Part shown: positions 36,601 to 51,600 of the stretch, one piece after another | Layout of the letters: each line of letters begins with the position of its first letter | How positions within the stretch are numbered: position 1 is the first letter of the stretch | DNA from: Saururus chinensis | Taxonomy: Eukaryota > Streptophyta > Magnoliopsida > Piperales > Saururaceae | Assembly: GCA_035235625.1 (NCBI GenBank) | Contig: CP141142.1 | Location: 20,842,995 to 20,906,994, forward strand | Reading direction: 5' to 3' | Length of the DNA: 64,000 nt | Made by a program: the position numbers and the translations under genes | The notes under the pieces: generated by a model | Databases searched by the model: none | Told to the model about the DNA's origin: nothing | What the model saw: only the letters and a program-made list of their open reading frames with translations

Positions 36601-39600
36601 CCGGACAAGTAGAAGATCAAAGAGAACAAGGAAGAAGTTAGCAGAAGGAAAAGATGTACAACTTGGAAGTGGAACTGGTATAGAATAAAGTAAAATTCAC
36701 TAGCAGGCACAACAAACTGAGGTATAGATCATAAGGATAGATATGAGAGTATCTCTGTGAAAGAATCATTATCCACTAGTATTAGTAGATTTACACAAAT
36801 TGGCAACCATAAGGAGTAATGATCGTATCACAGATGTTTCTCCTAAAGGCAATCAACTAAAAGGCTCTTCAAATACCAAATGAAACATGTAGAAATTTGA
36901 CTAATTGAATAACTGCTACCAAGGATTACTAGCTTCGTGCTCTCACCTGTTGAAAATGCAAGTCAGATGGAAATGGACGAAATCTAATTGGGCAAATCTC
37001 ATTTTGTGCCATATTTCTGCTAGCATCAACAGTCCCCAAGTAATCAAGAAGACAAGACTCAATATCATCTTCGGTGAAATCACCTACAATGCTAACCTGA
37101 AAAGAGCATAAATTCCAAACATATAACACACTAAAAGATTCAAAGAAGTTGGAACCTAGAAACAATTTCTCATGAAGTTATAAATCGTTAAAATACTTCA
37201 CAATAATGCAAACAAAATGAGAAAGTAAATACTCAGGAACATAAGAATCAGAAAAGCATTAACTTGAATCAGGCATATACCTCCATATTATCAGCAACAA
37301 ATTGACTCATAACTGCATCTTTAACTGATTGAAGTGTTAGTTTCTGCAACGAATGAGGTGTGGGCTCCACAAAGCGCTCATCTCCATTCAGCATTGCCAG
37401 CATTAGTCTGTGAGCAGCTGAACGCTCCAAACTCTTGGGAACGGACCGGTAATATGATGAATAAACTTGGACTGCTCTGTCAAAAGCATCCTCTAACCAT
37501 ACACTATGCTGCAGGATCGCAACGACAACAGACATACCACACATATGTATTTAAGTTACATTATAAGTACAAAAAAAATATAGGCTGGAAAAATCACAGG
37601 TATGATAAGCTATATTTGGCAGTATAATCAACTCCATGTAACAAATTTTTCTCACAACAATGGACCATAAATAGAAGATCACCCTGAGAAGTATTTGCTA
37701 ATGGATTTTTAGACCTTCACGTGAACCAAAAGGAACATGTCAATGTTGAGTAGTACAATCATGAATAGATGGCAGTCAAGCTTAGGTCAAACCAAAAGCA
37801 AGCAGAATGAAATTTTGATCTTTAGAATCAATGACACACAAGATCCTTGGATAACCAACCATAAGTTTGGTGTGATATCAACAGACTAATGTGAAAGTGA
37901 TGTAATACATAGGCAAATGCAGTTTAAGAAGAGTTATATGGAAGCATTAATGTCCAAAGCATATAAAAACTTAAGGCGAAAGACGATTGGAACATACTGA
38001 AGTAGGAGTTTTTGAACAGTTAATTTTCAGCAAAAGTTAAAGCATGGTTCACAATCTCGTGAGATCTCAGCGCGCTCGGTGGATTCAACGAGACTAAACA
38101 CTAGGTAAACTGGCTTTTGATCATTTTTACATCATCTTGGAGAGATATCACTGACCTCCGAGAGCTGGCTTGATTGTTGAAAACTTTTCTGTGCACAACA
38201 ATCTCTTTTCTTTGGAGGAAGAGGAATAGCAAAAAATTTTATGGAGTGCCACCTCCATAAAACTCAGCTGTTTGCTCGGATCTTAGTTATCTTCTATCAG
38301 TGAACAGGATTCCGCTCTTTTCTATTGTGATATTGCAGCTGATTGGGATATTTTATTGCTATATGCCCATGAAATGATTATCACAGTGATGATTCAGCTG
38401 ACATTTCTACACTTACAGTTCGGTTGCAGCATCTATTTGAGATGAAAGACATTAGTTATCCTCACTACTTTCTTGGTATTGAGGTAGCACATTCCTTTAG
38501 TGGCTACTTGCTCAGACCAATACTGTTGCTTGGTACAGACTATCTGATACTTGTCCTGTGGATACTCCTATTGAGCTAAACCTAAAGCTCACGCCTGCAG
38601 ATGGTGTACCTCTTTGTGATCCTAATTCTTGGGAGATAGTTGGATCCTTGGTTTATCTCGTTGTTTCTTGCCTTGGTATCCAGTATGTGTCCATGTTGTT
38701 CGTCAGTTTTCCTCTTCTCCACGCTCTGTGCATTGGACTGCTGTGCCCCAAATGTTGCACCTATACTTAGGGTACTTTATCCAGTTTCCTTCTGTCTTTG
38801 TCAGCTAATTTATTGTTGCATGCCTATTCGGATGCTGATTGGGCTGGTGATGTAGTGGATTGTAAGTCCACAACTGGTTGTTGTGTGTTTCTTGGTGATT
38901 CTCTCAGCTCAAGGAAAATCAAGAAGCTGGATGTTGTTGCCATGTCTACTGCTGAAGTCAAGTATCATGCTATGTCTAGCACTGCCGCAGAGATTATTTG
39001 GCTACATTCGTTGTTGGCTGATATGAGCTTCTCTATTGCCACACCAACGCCTATGCATTGTGATAATAGAAAGCCATCCAGATTGCTTGTAACTCTGTTT
39101 ACTATGAGCGCACAAAATATATCGAGACTAACTGTTATTTTGTGTCATTTTCATCTTGGCACTTTGACTCTTTTGTATTGTGCTCACTGCAGATTACAAG
39201 CTTCTTTAGGATACAGTGGCCCGATTTTAGTTTTTGTTGGGTAAACTCTCGATATTCAACACATCTAGAGTTTGGGGGGTGTTAAATCTATTTGCTCTCT
39301 TGTGTATTTTTGTTTTTGTTCAATTCCTTAGCATTAGGCTTTACATTATAGAGGGTAATTGAATCTTCGCTGTTTATTTCTTATTTATTATTGGTTAGCC
39401 ATCTCTTTAGATGATGCGCATTATTATGTACACAATAAATAAATAGCAAAGACTAAAACTACCCTCTATATTGTAAAGCCCAATACTAAGGATTTAAACA
39501 AAAACAAAAATACACAAGAGGGCAAATACATTCTTAACAAATTCTATATAGTTTTTTAAGTTGAAATCGCTATAAAAGAGTAGACCTTGTGGCGAACCTC

Positions 39601-42600
39601 AACCTCTATAAATAAAGAGTTTGGATAAGGTCAAGGTTGTAGAAGCTTAGATTAGCTTATGGGTGAAGAGTGTATAGTTGTTAGTAAGACAAAGAAAAAC
39701 TGAAATTTGCAAATGGTTTGGGGATAGCGATAAAGCTCACCTCAGCAAATGGTTGAGATCCCTTGGATCATATGTAATATCGTGAAATTTCTGTGAAATT
39801 TCATTAATTTCAGCGAAATGGACCTGCCCAAAATTTATTTCAAAATTTTGCCCATTTTTCTAAATTTTAGAAATTTCAAAAATTGAGCCAAATTTTCACA
39901 AAATTTATGTTTTAGGCAGGTTATTTTTGGTTGTTACGTTTTACGCAGGTTAATTTTTTATTTTTTATGGTTTAGGCAGGATGTTTTTAAGCTTTTCACA
40001 GTTTGGGCAATTTTTTGGGGAGGTTTTACATTTCTGGCAAATTAGTTTTTGCATCTCCTCCTTCCTGTACTTTTTCTCCTCTTTCTTCTTCCTCTTCTTA
40101 CGCTTCAAAACTTTAAATAAAATTTTCCGACATGAAACGAACCGGACCCAAAATGATCCTCCACCAAAATGCCACTTTGCTACTAAGCCTTGGATTAGGT
40201 GCTCCAGAAGTGGATGTAGGCCATTGGTTCAGCTGAGTCACTATAAATTGTGTGTGATTTTCTTTATTGGAAATTTTTGTGTGGGGCATGGTATATCATT
40301 TATGTTTTTGCTTTGTTTCATGCAATCCATGAGCGAAGTAACAATTAGATTTATCTGCGATTGCTAGCGAATTATGTTTCCACTTTGCTTCATGTGTATG
40401 TACGCATTTTAAACCCTCTATAGGCGATTGCTTTGTAAAAGGTGTCACAAATAAGTTAAAAGAATTTTTTAATCAGTATCATCCCCCCTCCTCCCTTCTC
40501 CTCCTCCTCTAGAACTTAATATCTCATACATGCAATTTCAGTGACCCATCTAGGAGGTGGCCAATATAGAAGAACCTCTGCATAGGAAACGGACATGTGT
40601 TCAATGATTTCCAGGGTGGAAAACCTTGTGACTCTCAATCATTATATATCATGACATTATTCGAATAACCTTGAAACTTTTACACACAATTAAATCTCTC
40701 TTATCAACTCAATCAATTCCTCAAAAGACCTTTTTAATGCTGCTTCTGGTTGTTTGATGCACTAATTGATTGGAAAGCCCAATTCTCCTCTCAAATTGAC
40801 TGTTTGTAAAATGGAACTTAAATTTTTGCTGCCAATTAAATACCTAGTTCAAACTTCAAAATAATCACAAATTTCAGGTTCATTATTCACTTCTAACAGC
40901 TGCAGACTTCTTCACTCCCCCCTCTTCCCTCGCATTTAAATAGATTTTTCCTTTTATCCACTATTGTGTTTGTTCTTAACAGAAACAATTGAGAATAACA
41001 TCAATCAATGGACCTCACAACAGACCATTCACTTCAATATCAATTACCCTAATAACCACAAAACAGTCCATTCACTTTCATAGCAATTACCCTGATACAT
41101 TCTCTGGTATGCTTGGATTGAAGGAAAGCACAGGAAAGGAAAGGAAGTCCTTAGAAATCACTGCCTTCCACTGTTTGTGTGACGGGGAAGGAGAAAATAG
41201 TGTGGAAACTGGGAGAAAGGGGGTGGAATATTGGCCCCAAAATATTCCACCCCTCAACCCATGGATTTTAGGAGAAAATTTGCACACTTAGGACTCATGC
41301 CTTCAACCTTGCAAGAGTCAACCTTAGAACTCATGCCTTCAACCTTGCAAGAGTCGACCTGGAGGTTGTCACCACCGTTGCTGCCGCCGCCGCCGCCACC
41401 ACCGCTGTTGCAACCACTACCATCCTCGTTACCACAGTCACCGCTGTTGCCTCCAAGGCCACCGCCATCATCAACTTTGCACAACTGCGACACTGCCACC
41501 TCCACCAAACGTGGTAGTAGTGGTAACAGCTAGGAGTGGTAGTTTTGTCATTAAAAATTATAAGGCACAATGGTGTTCTTGTGGTTATGATGGATTGAAG
41601 TTTCAATGTTTTATAGCACCATTGGTTCTACCAAACAGTGGAAAATTTTTGTAGCACTTATTTTCTCTTTCGCCTTCTCTTTCCCTTGTCCCGGTTTCCA
41701 CCAATCCAAACAAAGGTTACCATGGAAAGCCTCACCAAGGCCAACCATGCATGTTCTTGCAAGAACATGAAAACAAGAAGAAACATAGGCACATTTTTAT
41801 TCTCTTTTTGATTCATTTTTATACTTTTTTCTCTATCTTTTGTGTATCATTTGGGTCTTACTCTACTTGGTATATTTCCATCAAGTCCAGCCTAGTCCTC
41901 GTTATCTACATAAAGGGTTCTATGGCAAATGGTGGAAGAGAAGAATGAAACTCCAATTTTTTGTTTCTCTCAATTTGCCTCAATCTTGTGCAGACACAAA
42001 CAGAACAAAAATTTTCTCTTAAAAGGAAAACAATATATACACACTCAGAACGAAAATAATTGATAATTAAATGTCCAACTACCTCAAGAACCATATGAAG
42101 CAGCTGAAAAGCTGCATGCATGCCGTTATCCCTCAAAGTAAACCTGAATTCCAAAGCAATGAACTCCTCCGTTGACTCCAAAGAGCAATTAATCAAGTGA
42201 TTCACACAGAAAAGTTCAACCTAAAGAAATGCATCATCAACATAAATTAGAAGGAAACCACAACTAAAAAAATTTTCAGAAAAGATCACATGCTCTAATG
42301 CCAAATCTTGTTCAATTAGGAATATATCAAAACACAATGAGAGTTGTTGATGCATTAGTAGAGTAATAATAATGCAAATCCTTCCAATTAATGTACAATG
42401 CATATTGTTGTTATAATTTACAGAATTAAGAAAAGGAAATGGTATGCTTTGGACCCCTTTCACCTCCAAAGATTGTAGAAACCACCAAGTTCAATGCCTT
42501 AGAAAAAGGGAGGGTAGGGGGAACCCGCCCACATTGGGCGCATACAGTTGAAAGTGGGACTACTTGGATTGAGGACTGCTGAACTTTAGCTCAATTTGAT

Positions 42601-45600
42601 GTAGCCCACGCGATTCCAAAACATTGAATGCCAGTTGATAGTTAGTGACAAAATCGAAAATTAGTTAAGAGGCATTCAAGCACGGAGGGTCTCACATTTC
42701 AGATTGTGCAAAATCTTTGTAAATCAAGGCATCTCATTTCCACCTATAACAGTCACATGAGACCACCCCTAGTGTGCTCAACTTTGGGGCTCACACCTAA
42801 ATTTGCACCTATGAGGGACACAAGATATTATCACTCTAGGGAGAAGAATAAATCTAAAGTCACACCCGAATAATGTCATTGCTCTTAACATCAATAGGTT
42901 GAAATCCCTTTAACAATCTAATGGTAGCTAACAGGTTGCTATGTTAAAAGTTCAATGATAGACTCAAAGAAATAGAAAACAGACATCAGAAAGCAAAGTT
43001 AAAAATAAGATTCTTCTTCAACTAAAAGTGCACTTTTTCTCTAACCATGAGTGGTGCCATGTATGGCAAATTATACAGATAACAGCAAAATGTGCTACAC
43101 ATTTAATGGGAAAGGAACTCCAACATGTTTATATACATTTATATAAATAGTAAAATTTCCCAAATTCATTATACTCTTCAGGATCGAGTAAACATGGTTA
43201 ATAATGTATTATAATCACTTAAAAGCAGAATCATTGCTCTATATCAGTTCACTATTTTGAGGGCCTAAATGCCAACAATTCAGAGTTGCTTCAAAAAGTA
43301 TCACAAAATAAGTTAAGCAACATGAGTTGGCCAAATCAAGAGACATCATTACAATTAGAGATAACAGGTTATACCCAAGAGCAGTTAAGTTACCCACATT
43401 GTACCCAATCTACAATAAAAAAACCTACTTAGTAATATGGACTACAATGATTAGATGAGTGCAGGGGATATAACAGGAAAAGCAGACCTGTTCTCTTGTA
43501 AATCTGCCAACACGTCCACCCTCACTAAGTGTCCGAACACCAACTATAACAGCACCCTTCAGATTAGAACTTTCAACTGCTCTGCCACCACCAACTATCA
43601 ACCTCATAACCCCGCCCTTAGCTTCGTTTTTTGTGATCTGCCAACAAGAGTGGAAAAATAATTTCTAAGATCAAACAGACCTGCATAAATATGCAATTGT
43701 ACACTACCAAATGGATTTTTTCTACAAATACATATTAAGTAAAAGAAGCTTGGAGGTGTCTCTTTGCAATCTTGCATAACAAGAGCACACCAGCTGCAAG
43801 CTGAATGATAATTGTGGATTCATCCATATACTGGTCACAGGATCCATGCTTCCCACCTTTGATAATATCTATTTTGCATGTTCTACAAAAGAAAGGGTGC
43901 CAAATGCCACACAACAAGCAAGCCTTCATATATCAGAAAGGAAGAAAATGTACCTTGTAGTTTACAGAAATTCCATTTGAAAGTTGTCGCTGTGTAATGC
44001 CTGTTTCCGTATCATAAACTTTGGTAGCATTCACATCTGGAATCAAAGGAGTAAAACAAGGCTTACAAAGCAACCTTAAATCCTGCAGCTGAGATGATGA
44101 GATGAGTTCTTTTGGCACCTCCATCTGTGCAACAGGCAAAGGAATAAAATAAATCAGTCAGCTTATTTATTCATTTCTTACTAGTTGAGATTTATCTCTC
44201 AGATATGATAAGCAATTAAACGTCAAATGGCTAAACAAGACTAAATCCTAGTATTAAATAATGCCCATGGGAAGGCCTGCATAGAAACAATCAATGCATA
44301 TCTAAAAGATAGGGCATGAATTTGTAGATATATGTAGAAAAGATACGCTATTCAACAAGACTGAATCATGAACTAAACAATCCTACTAGTAAAATCTAGA
44401 CAAAATCACATGTTTGCCATTATCATAATCAAATAGCGTATTTGACCAATAATTTGGGGCCGACAACATGGATCTTATACCTCCATTTTAGCCTATTTTG
44501 TGTCAATTCTTTTGTAAGAGATAGCATAATCATATCCTTCCCTATTAATTTCATCGAAGTGCTCTTAGGCCTCCCTCTCCCTCATTTAACATTATTTATG
44601 TAGAACCCTTCCAACCTTCTTAATAGGACATTTATTAGTTTTCTTTATACATGCACATACCAACACAACCTACACTCTCTGAGCTTCTCCCTTAAAGATG
44701 TTCCAGCTAAATTCTCGCATATATATTTATTTCTAATCCTATCTTTCCTGGTTATTCCACACATCCACCTTAGCATCCTAATTTTAGCTATATTATTTAT
44801 CTATATGACTTTTCTTTGGTGCCTAATATTTTGTTGCATAAAGTATTGCAGGCCTAATAGCAATCTTATAAAATTTACCTTTAAGCCTATATGGGACTCG
44901 CCTATCACACAAAACTCCTGACGCCACCCTCTATTTTACATACCCCATATTAATCCTAAGCACCACATCACTAGTAATATGTGCCTCTTTGTGGATAATA
45001 GAGCACAAATAGTCATAATTGCTCACATCTTCGCACTTCTTACCCATCTATTTCGACTAAAGTTCGACCTATAGTTCTACAATCCTTAAAGTTAAATTCA
45101 ATATACTCCTTCGTCCTGCTTATTTTAAAACCTTTTGATTTTAGAGTTTTCCTCCGTAGTTATAGTTTGGCATTTGACCCTGCTATAATCTCGTCAACTA
45201 AAACTACATCATCTGCAAAAAGCAGGCACCACAGTATCCTATCTTGTATATGTACAGTTAGTTCATCTATAACTAGAGTAGAAAGATAAGTACTTAGGCT
45301 AACCTTTGATATAGACCTACTATGACCAAGAACTCCTTAATTTCTCCCCCAATTGTTCGTGCATTGGTTACTACCCCATCATACATATCTTTAATAATAT
45401 CGATGTAACCTCATAAAACTCCCTTCTTCCTTCAAGACACTCTAAATAAGCTCTGAACGCACTCTATCATAAACTTTTTCCAAATCAATAGAGGTCATAT
45501 AGAAGTTGTCTCCTATCCTTATACTTCTCAACTAATTGACATAACAAAAAAATAGCTTCTATTGTTGACCTCTCTCGCATAAAACCAAATTGATTCTCAG

Positions 45601-48600
45601 TTACTCTAGTTACTTTCCACAAGTGTCCTTAAACCACTCTCCCAAAACTTTATAATATAACTTATAAGTTTTATACCCCTATAATTTGTACAACCTTGGA
45701 AATCCCCTTATTTTTATAAATTGGTATAAGGGTGCTTCTCCTCCACTCCTCTGGCATCTTGTTTAACTTCCAAATATTGTTAAACTCAGTCAACCAAGTT
45801 AAGCCAACACCCCCAAGCCACTTCCAAACTTCAATAAGAATTCCATTAGGTCATAGTATTTTACCTTTATTCATCTTCTTTAAAGCAACTTCTACCTCCT
45901 CTATTGTAAATCTCCTAAAATAAGTTATACCCTTAACAAGACCGGACTCAATATCAAGACCACCACCATAATCTTCATTCAAAAGCTGTGGTAAATACCC
46001 TCTCTATCTCTCATTAATTTTCTTATCTTTTACTAAAACCCTTTGATCGTCAATCTTAATGCATCTAACTTGATCTAAGTCCCTACTTCTCTTCTCTCTT
46101 AACTTAGCTCTCTTATGTATCCCTCTCCCCCTCTTCCATCCTAATTTATTATACAAATCATCGAACGCTTACAATTAACCATGTTTCCTCCTTTACATCC
46201 TTTCTCCTTGTTTTCCCTAGTACTTCTTTTCCCAACTTTGTAATACAATTAACCATTTTATCCTACATTGCTGTTGGTTCTTCATCCAACTGCCAATTTC
46301 TTCCACTCTCAATCTCTTCACAAAGCTATTGAGTACCATCACTTTTTAACATCATAAGAGAAATATCAAATAACTTCTACACAACTAGAGTGTTCACATA
46401 TTCAAAAAGTGAATGATTCAAAAAGGAAAGCAACACTTTTTAACACCAAGAATTCTGAGTTACATCATGCAATATTTGAATATCCATTACTCACCAAAAA
46501 AGAAGCTAACAAAAAAAAAAGGCACAGATTTGTGAATGCTCATAAGAGGCAGACCTCAGGTTCAGCTTCTATGGGTTCTTGCAAACCTGCTCTTATTGCA
46601 TCTGAGATTTCTTGAGGGTGAATATTGAACAGAGTCTCCCCAAATCCATCAACATGCAATTTCGTTGGGACACATGCAACAATTGCAGAAGGCAATGGTG
46701 CACCAGGATTTCCATAGTCAGAGACAAACTCCAATACTTTTGAACCAGTGGCATTGACCTAGAAGAAGAGCCATCACCTTTCTCAATCACATGTGGTTAT
46801 CATTGATAAAAGCTCATGCATCACTTCCAATAAACAACACGAGGTTTACGTATAAGGTACACGCTATTATTAAAATATTTAAATGCCCATAATCTTATAT
46901 ACCTCCTGTTCCTACAAAATCCAATGACATCCCATCAGTCATAACTGTTTTGAAAGGTATTAAATTTTGTCTAATAACTACAATCTGCATATGTAGAGTA
47001 ACTTTTAACCAGCAAGAGCAGAAACCAAGATCAATTACGAGATTTGTCCTAAATGAGTCTTTATATAGATAATCAGCTATTCCAACTGGATGAAACAAAA
47101 ACTATATTCCATTGACTCAAGTTAAATCATATGATATTAAGACCACTATTTGTATCTTGCAAGACCAGTGTGATTACAAAATACAAAAAATGTGAAGGCC
47201 TTCTGCAGTTAAATCAATGTTATATTCAACATAAAATTCACTAGATTTGTTCTGCCATATTTCTTGATAATATTATCTAAAGGGCCTCGTTTATGATATA
47301 ATTTTAAGAAGCTCTAAGCCAATTTAAGTTAGCAAGATAACGCATACTTGAAAATGGAAAACAAGTAAAAGTGCTTAAATGTAGCCATGTTAAGTCATAT
47401 TACTTCTTCAAGCGTTACTGTCTCAGCAACAGCAACCAGACTTTCATGCCCCTGTCTCTGATCCATCACTGTATGACCAAGTGCCTCACTCTCCATGATG
47501 AAATCTAAATTATCCACAGAAGGCACATTATCTATCATTGCCGCCAAATGCTCACTATCTTTAATTAGTGCATCCATGTAACGGGCCAGCTCTCCTCTAG
47601 TAACCCCAAACTCTTTGAGCCTCCTGACCTGCTTTGAAGAAGTCATGAGAAACTTGACCAAAACTGGAATACAGGAAGATTCGACCAATTAAAGGTGCTT
47701 TTTTCTAGCACTTCCATATGTCCTCCACTTCAATTAGAAAGATACTAAGTTTTTTACCAGTTACTGGAATACCAAAGATAATAACCAATTCTCTAAGAGA
47801 ACCAGAAAAGAGGGTCTTTTTTTGTGAGACCAGAAGGTAGACCTCCTGAACAGCAACTTTAATCGCATTCTGCCAGTTCTGGGGTTCAGCGGTAACAGTT
47901 AGCGTGGTAACAGTGCATCCTTCCCTTCCAGAGTCGCTGTGATCCAACTCAACAGAAATAAAAGGAGGATTTGAGCTCTACACAACATAGAATCAATTAG
48001 GTACTGAAATGTTGAATGCAAATCACACAAATAAAAAACTATCTAAAGATTGTTGTCATATAAATAATTAGAAACAAAAGATCAGAACCAGTCCTGTTAA
48101 AAGGGGTACAGACAAGGTGGCATGCATGCATTGTACGATTTTGTGGACAATTGTTGTCTATCCAAGGACATTAGCTGATGAACAAAGAAATAATGCACCT
48201 TATATCTGGTGTTAATTCGGAAGTGTAATGCTGACAGGAATATTCTCTTCATCAAAACTTTCCTTAGATCCCCATAAGTTTGAACCTTGTCAACTGGAAC
48301 CTGCAGCAAATAACAGATGAAATTCAAGAATTTGTAGCTTATCAGAGTCTAGCAATACAACGTAAAAGAAGGTATAAAAACATCCACAACCCAAACCAGT
48401 TATCAGAAAATAAATGAACACTACCAACATTTGTACAACAATAGGTAAACAACACATCAAACAAGTACATAACCAGCACCTATGGATACTTAACAAGTTA
48501 TCAAATGAAAGATATTACAATTATCAATAGGAGGTCCATCAATATAAAGCAAATAGGTAAATGATATTCCACATTGCCAATCCCAAACCAGAAACCAAAC

Positions 48601-51600
48601 AGGACAAGTTATTAAAATCAGCACATAATTAAATCATTATGAAGTTATGAACAGGAAGGAAAGAAATTAGTAATGGGAAATGCATGTATGTGCCAAAACA
48701 GATAACAATTAGTGTTCCATGATATTACCTTACAGAACATATTGAAAGAGAAATTTTGGAGCAACTCGTGCTGGAAGATCTGTGGTGGCATTGCATCAGT
48801 ACCAGCTCCAGGAAGTGACCATCTATGCTCCACCGGAGGACGAACTGCATGCCTTTCCCTTTTTATAGTTTTTCCTTGATCTGTACTAGCCAGTTGTTTA
48901 TCGCTGGTGAAGCTACCACCAAGCCCCCCAGGCAACTTTGGAACCAAAAAACTTGCCATCCCAGCAAATGGACGAGGGGTAGGGACTGCAACCAACTCAT
49001 TTTCCACAGGCAATCTGCCGAACACAGCCTGCAGAGTGTTAAAGAGCTCAGCATACAGAAAATTTCCTACAAAACAAAATCTGGCCTTTTGGTTATGAAA
49101 CTGGTAAAATAATACACACCTCTATTTGATATTCTATTTTGGGAACATTCTCAATATCCCCCACAATGTATAGGGTGGCATTTGCTGGAAAGTACCAACG
49201 TTCATGGAATCTCCTGATTTTATCTGCATCCCATTTCTTAATTTGCTCCTCTAGTCCGATTGGAAACCTCTTACTCAACTTGTTTTCAGAATGTAAATGT
49301 TGTAGCAACTAAATGAATAAAAAGATCAGAAAATTAATTCAATAGCCAAAAGCAAGTAAGACGTCAATTTAGATTTGAGCATTATATGCAAAATGAGATA
49401 AGAAAAGTAAAAGAAAAATGTTAACCCGATCCCACGTGGGCAAACTTTTATGTCATGCAAGCTAGCAGGCATTGAAAGGGGGTAGGCAGCTTAAAAAAAC
49501 CCATCAGCCCCATGATTTGAAATCAGATTGCAAGGCCCTAATACAGTGGGTGCAGATGCATGTCCGGACAAGGGATATTACGGCTCAAAGGAAGTAAATT
49601 AAATTAAGAAGTCTATTCCAATTCTTATAATTGCAGCAAAGAGAAAGCATTCAATTGTCCTCAGGAATATAAATGATAGAAAGATTCCATTTAAAAATTG
49701 CAAGGTATAGCCCATATTGCTATCATCAATTTGCCATAGAAAAAATTTATGGCCAATATATGGGATACATTGCACACTTTCCTTTGTGCTATCTCTCTCT
49801 TTTAGACAAGGACCAGGTATGAGGGAAAGTGTTCCAACAAAAAATCATATCTATAATCTATAACAGCTCCAAAAGTGCATTGAAGTGCATTTCCCACTCT
49901 TTACACCTGTCATCCCAGATATATTAAGATTTGCCTTTGAAGGTTTGTTGCACTATTTGCTTTCCAATCCAGAAACTTGCCATTTTCAATGGACATTATA
50001 AATTTTGAAGTAACCTCAACATTCAAGGTATAGAAAACTTGCCTGGCAATCCACGCGATATTCTATTGTGTTCATCATCTGCAATTCTGATAGGATTGCT
50101 CTCCTCTCCTTCTCAACCCGAGAAGAAAGGAATTTCGGGTGGAAAGCTATCTAAATGCATGACAAAATCATCAATTACAAATGTAGAAAAGGCAACATGT
50201 TTTTAGAAACATGACCTAAAATTGACAAAAATGTAACATAAAAATGAAAATAGTGAAGACAGACATAACAATCAAAATTCTTAAGTACCAGTATTCAGTC
50301 TGCTTACCTCATTCAAAGCATCAAGCACAAAGGGAAGCAACTCCCCATCTGAATCCTGGCAGTTTGTCAAAATGTCAAACATGTACAAATAATAGATATT
50401 TCCATAAAACCACGTCTCCTAAAAGCTTAAGCTACATAAGAAAGAATCAGCAATAGATATCAACCACAGCAAACCAAACTAAACCAAACCAGTACTCTTC
50501 ACAGGCCCAAGCATGACAAACGCTTGCATCAAAACATGCAAGCATAGTGGTCTTGAATCAAACCCACTACCTCCCAACTATGATATCATGTTAGAACCCA
50601 GTCTCCTAAAAAGCTTCAGCTGCTAGGGAAGGACTAACAACAAATATCAACCACACCAACCAAAACAACCCCACATCTTAATGTTTATAACAACGTCTCC
50701 TAAAAGCTTCAGCTGCTAGGGAAGGACTAACAACAAATATCAACCACACCAACCAAAACAACCCCACATCTTAATGTTTATAACAACCGTCTATCAGTCT
50801 TAGAAAACAGAAATAGAAATATGAAAAGAACCTTTGTACTAGTAGGAGAATGGATATGAAACACGGTGTGGTGGAAGTCTGTGTAAGCATTTGATCTAGC
50901 ACCAGTCCCTAGAAGTTTTTCACGCTTCTTACTTCCAAGGAAGGCAACATGCTCAATCATATGTGCAATCCCTTGCTCATCATCTTCCTCATCAATTGAC
51001 CCAACATGAACTTCCATGTGTGCCTCAAATCTGTAATATGAAATGCGAGAAAGTATTGGATTTTCAAGCACCAAATTATTATCTTCGTATATAAATTAGT
51101 ATGGAGAATAAGAACACAGATTTTTTAATGCTCATGGAGGCCTCTGTCAAAGAACACCAGCAAACTTGAACGACCAAAACCTACAGTCATTTACCACTTT
51201 AGCCACATTGAGATCATGTATATCATCTTGAACACTCTCCGATAGAAGATTGCTGGGTTTATACCTATGCATAACTTTTGTGAAGAGAACATGGACATTT
51301 TTAAATCCATGACATGACTTTATTAGACTCACCAATATAGTGTTTTTTTTACATGTCCTTTATAAGTCAATCATATCAGTGTTTGGGAGACACAAGACCC
51401 ATTTCCAATGTTCATAAAGACTTAAGAGTTCAAACCTGTTTGCTGGAACCTTATTTGGTAGAATGAAGTAGGAAAGTCCATTCTTCAATTTACCACAATG
51501 CAGCTTAGGGTGATGTGGTAACCTAGAATTTAAGAAGCCTTTCAATTCTAACTTCTCCATTTCTGGATCCCAAAAGGTAGAACTTTGCTTCTCTTCGATG

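Noticed and set aside
41231-41606. Glycine- or proline-rich frames on both strands
   Set aside because: All are readings of the same GCC/ACC triplet tract within a MITE-like element.
50560-50600. tRNA-like or SINE head in SPP intron 4 (GGTTTGATTC-like box B word on the minus strand)
   Set aside because: No matching box A at the right distance, and the surrounding repeats fit a primer-binding site of a miniature LTR element better.
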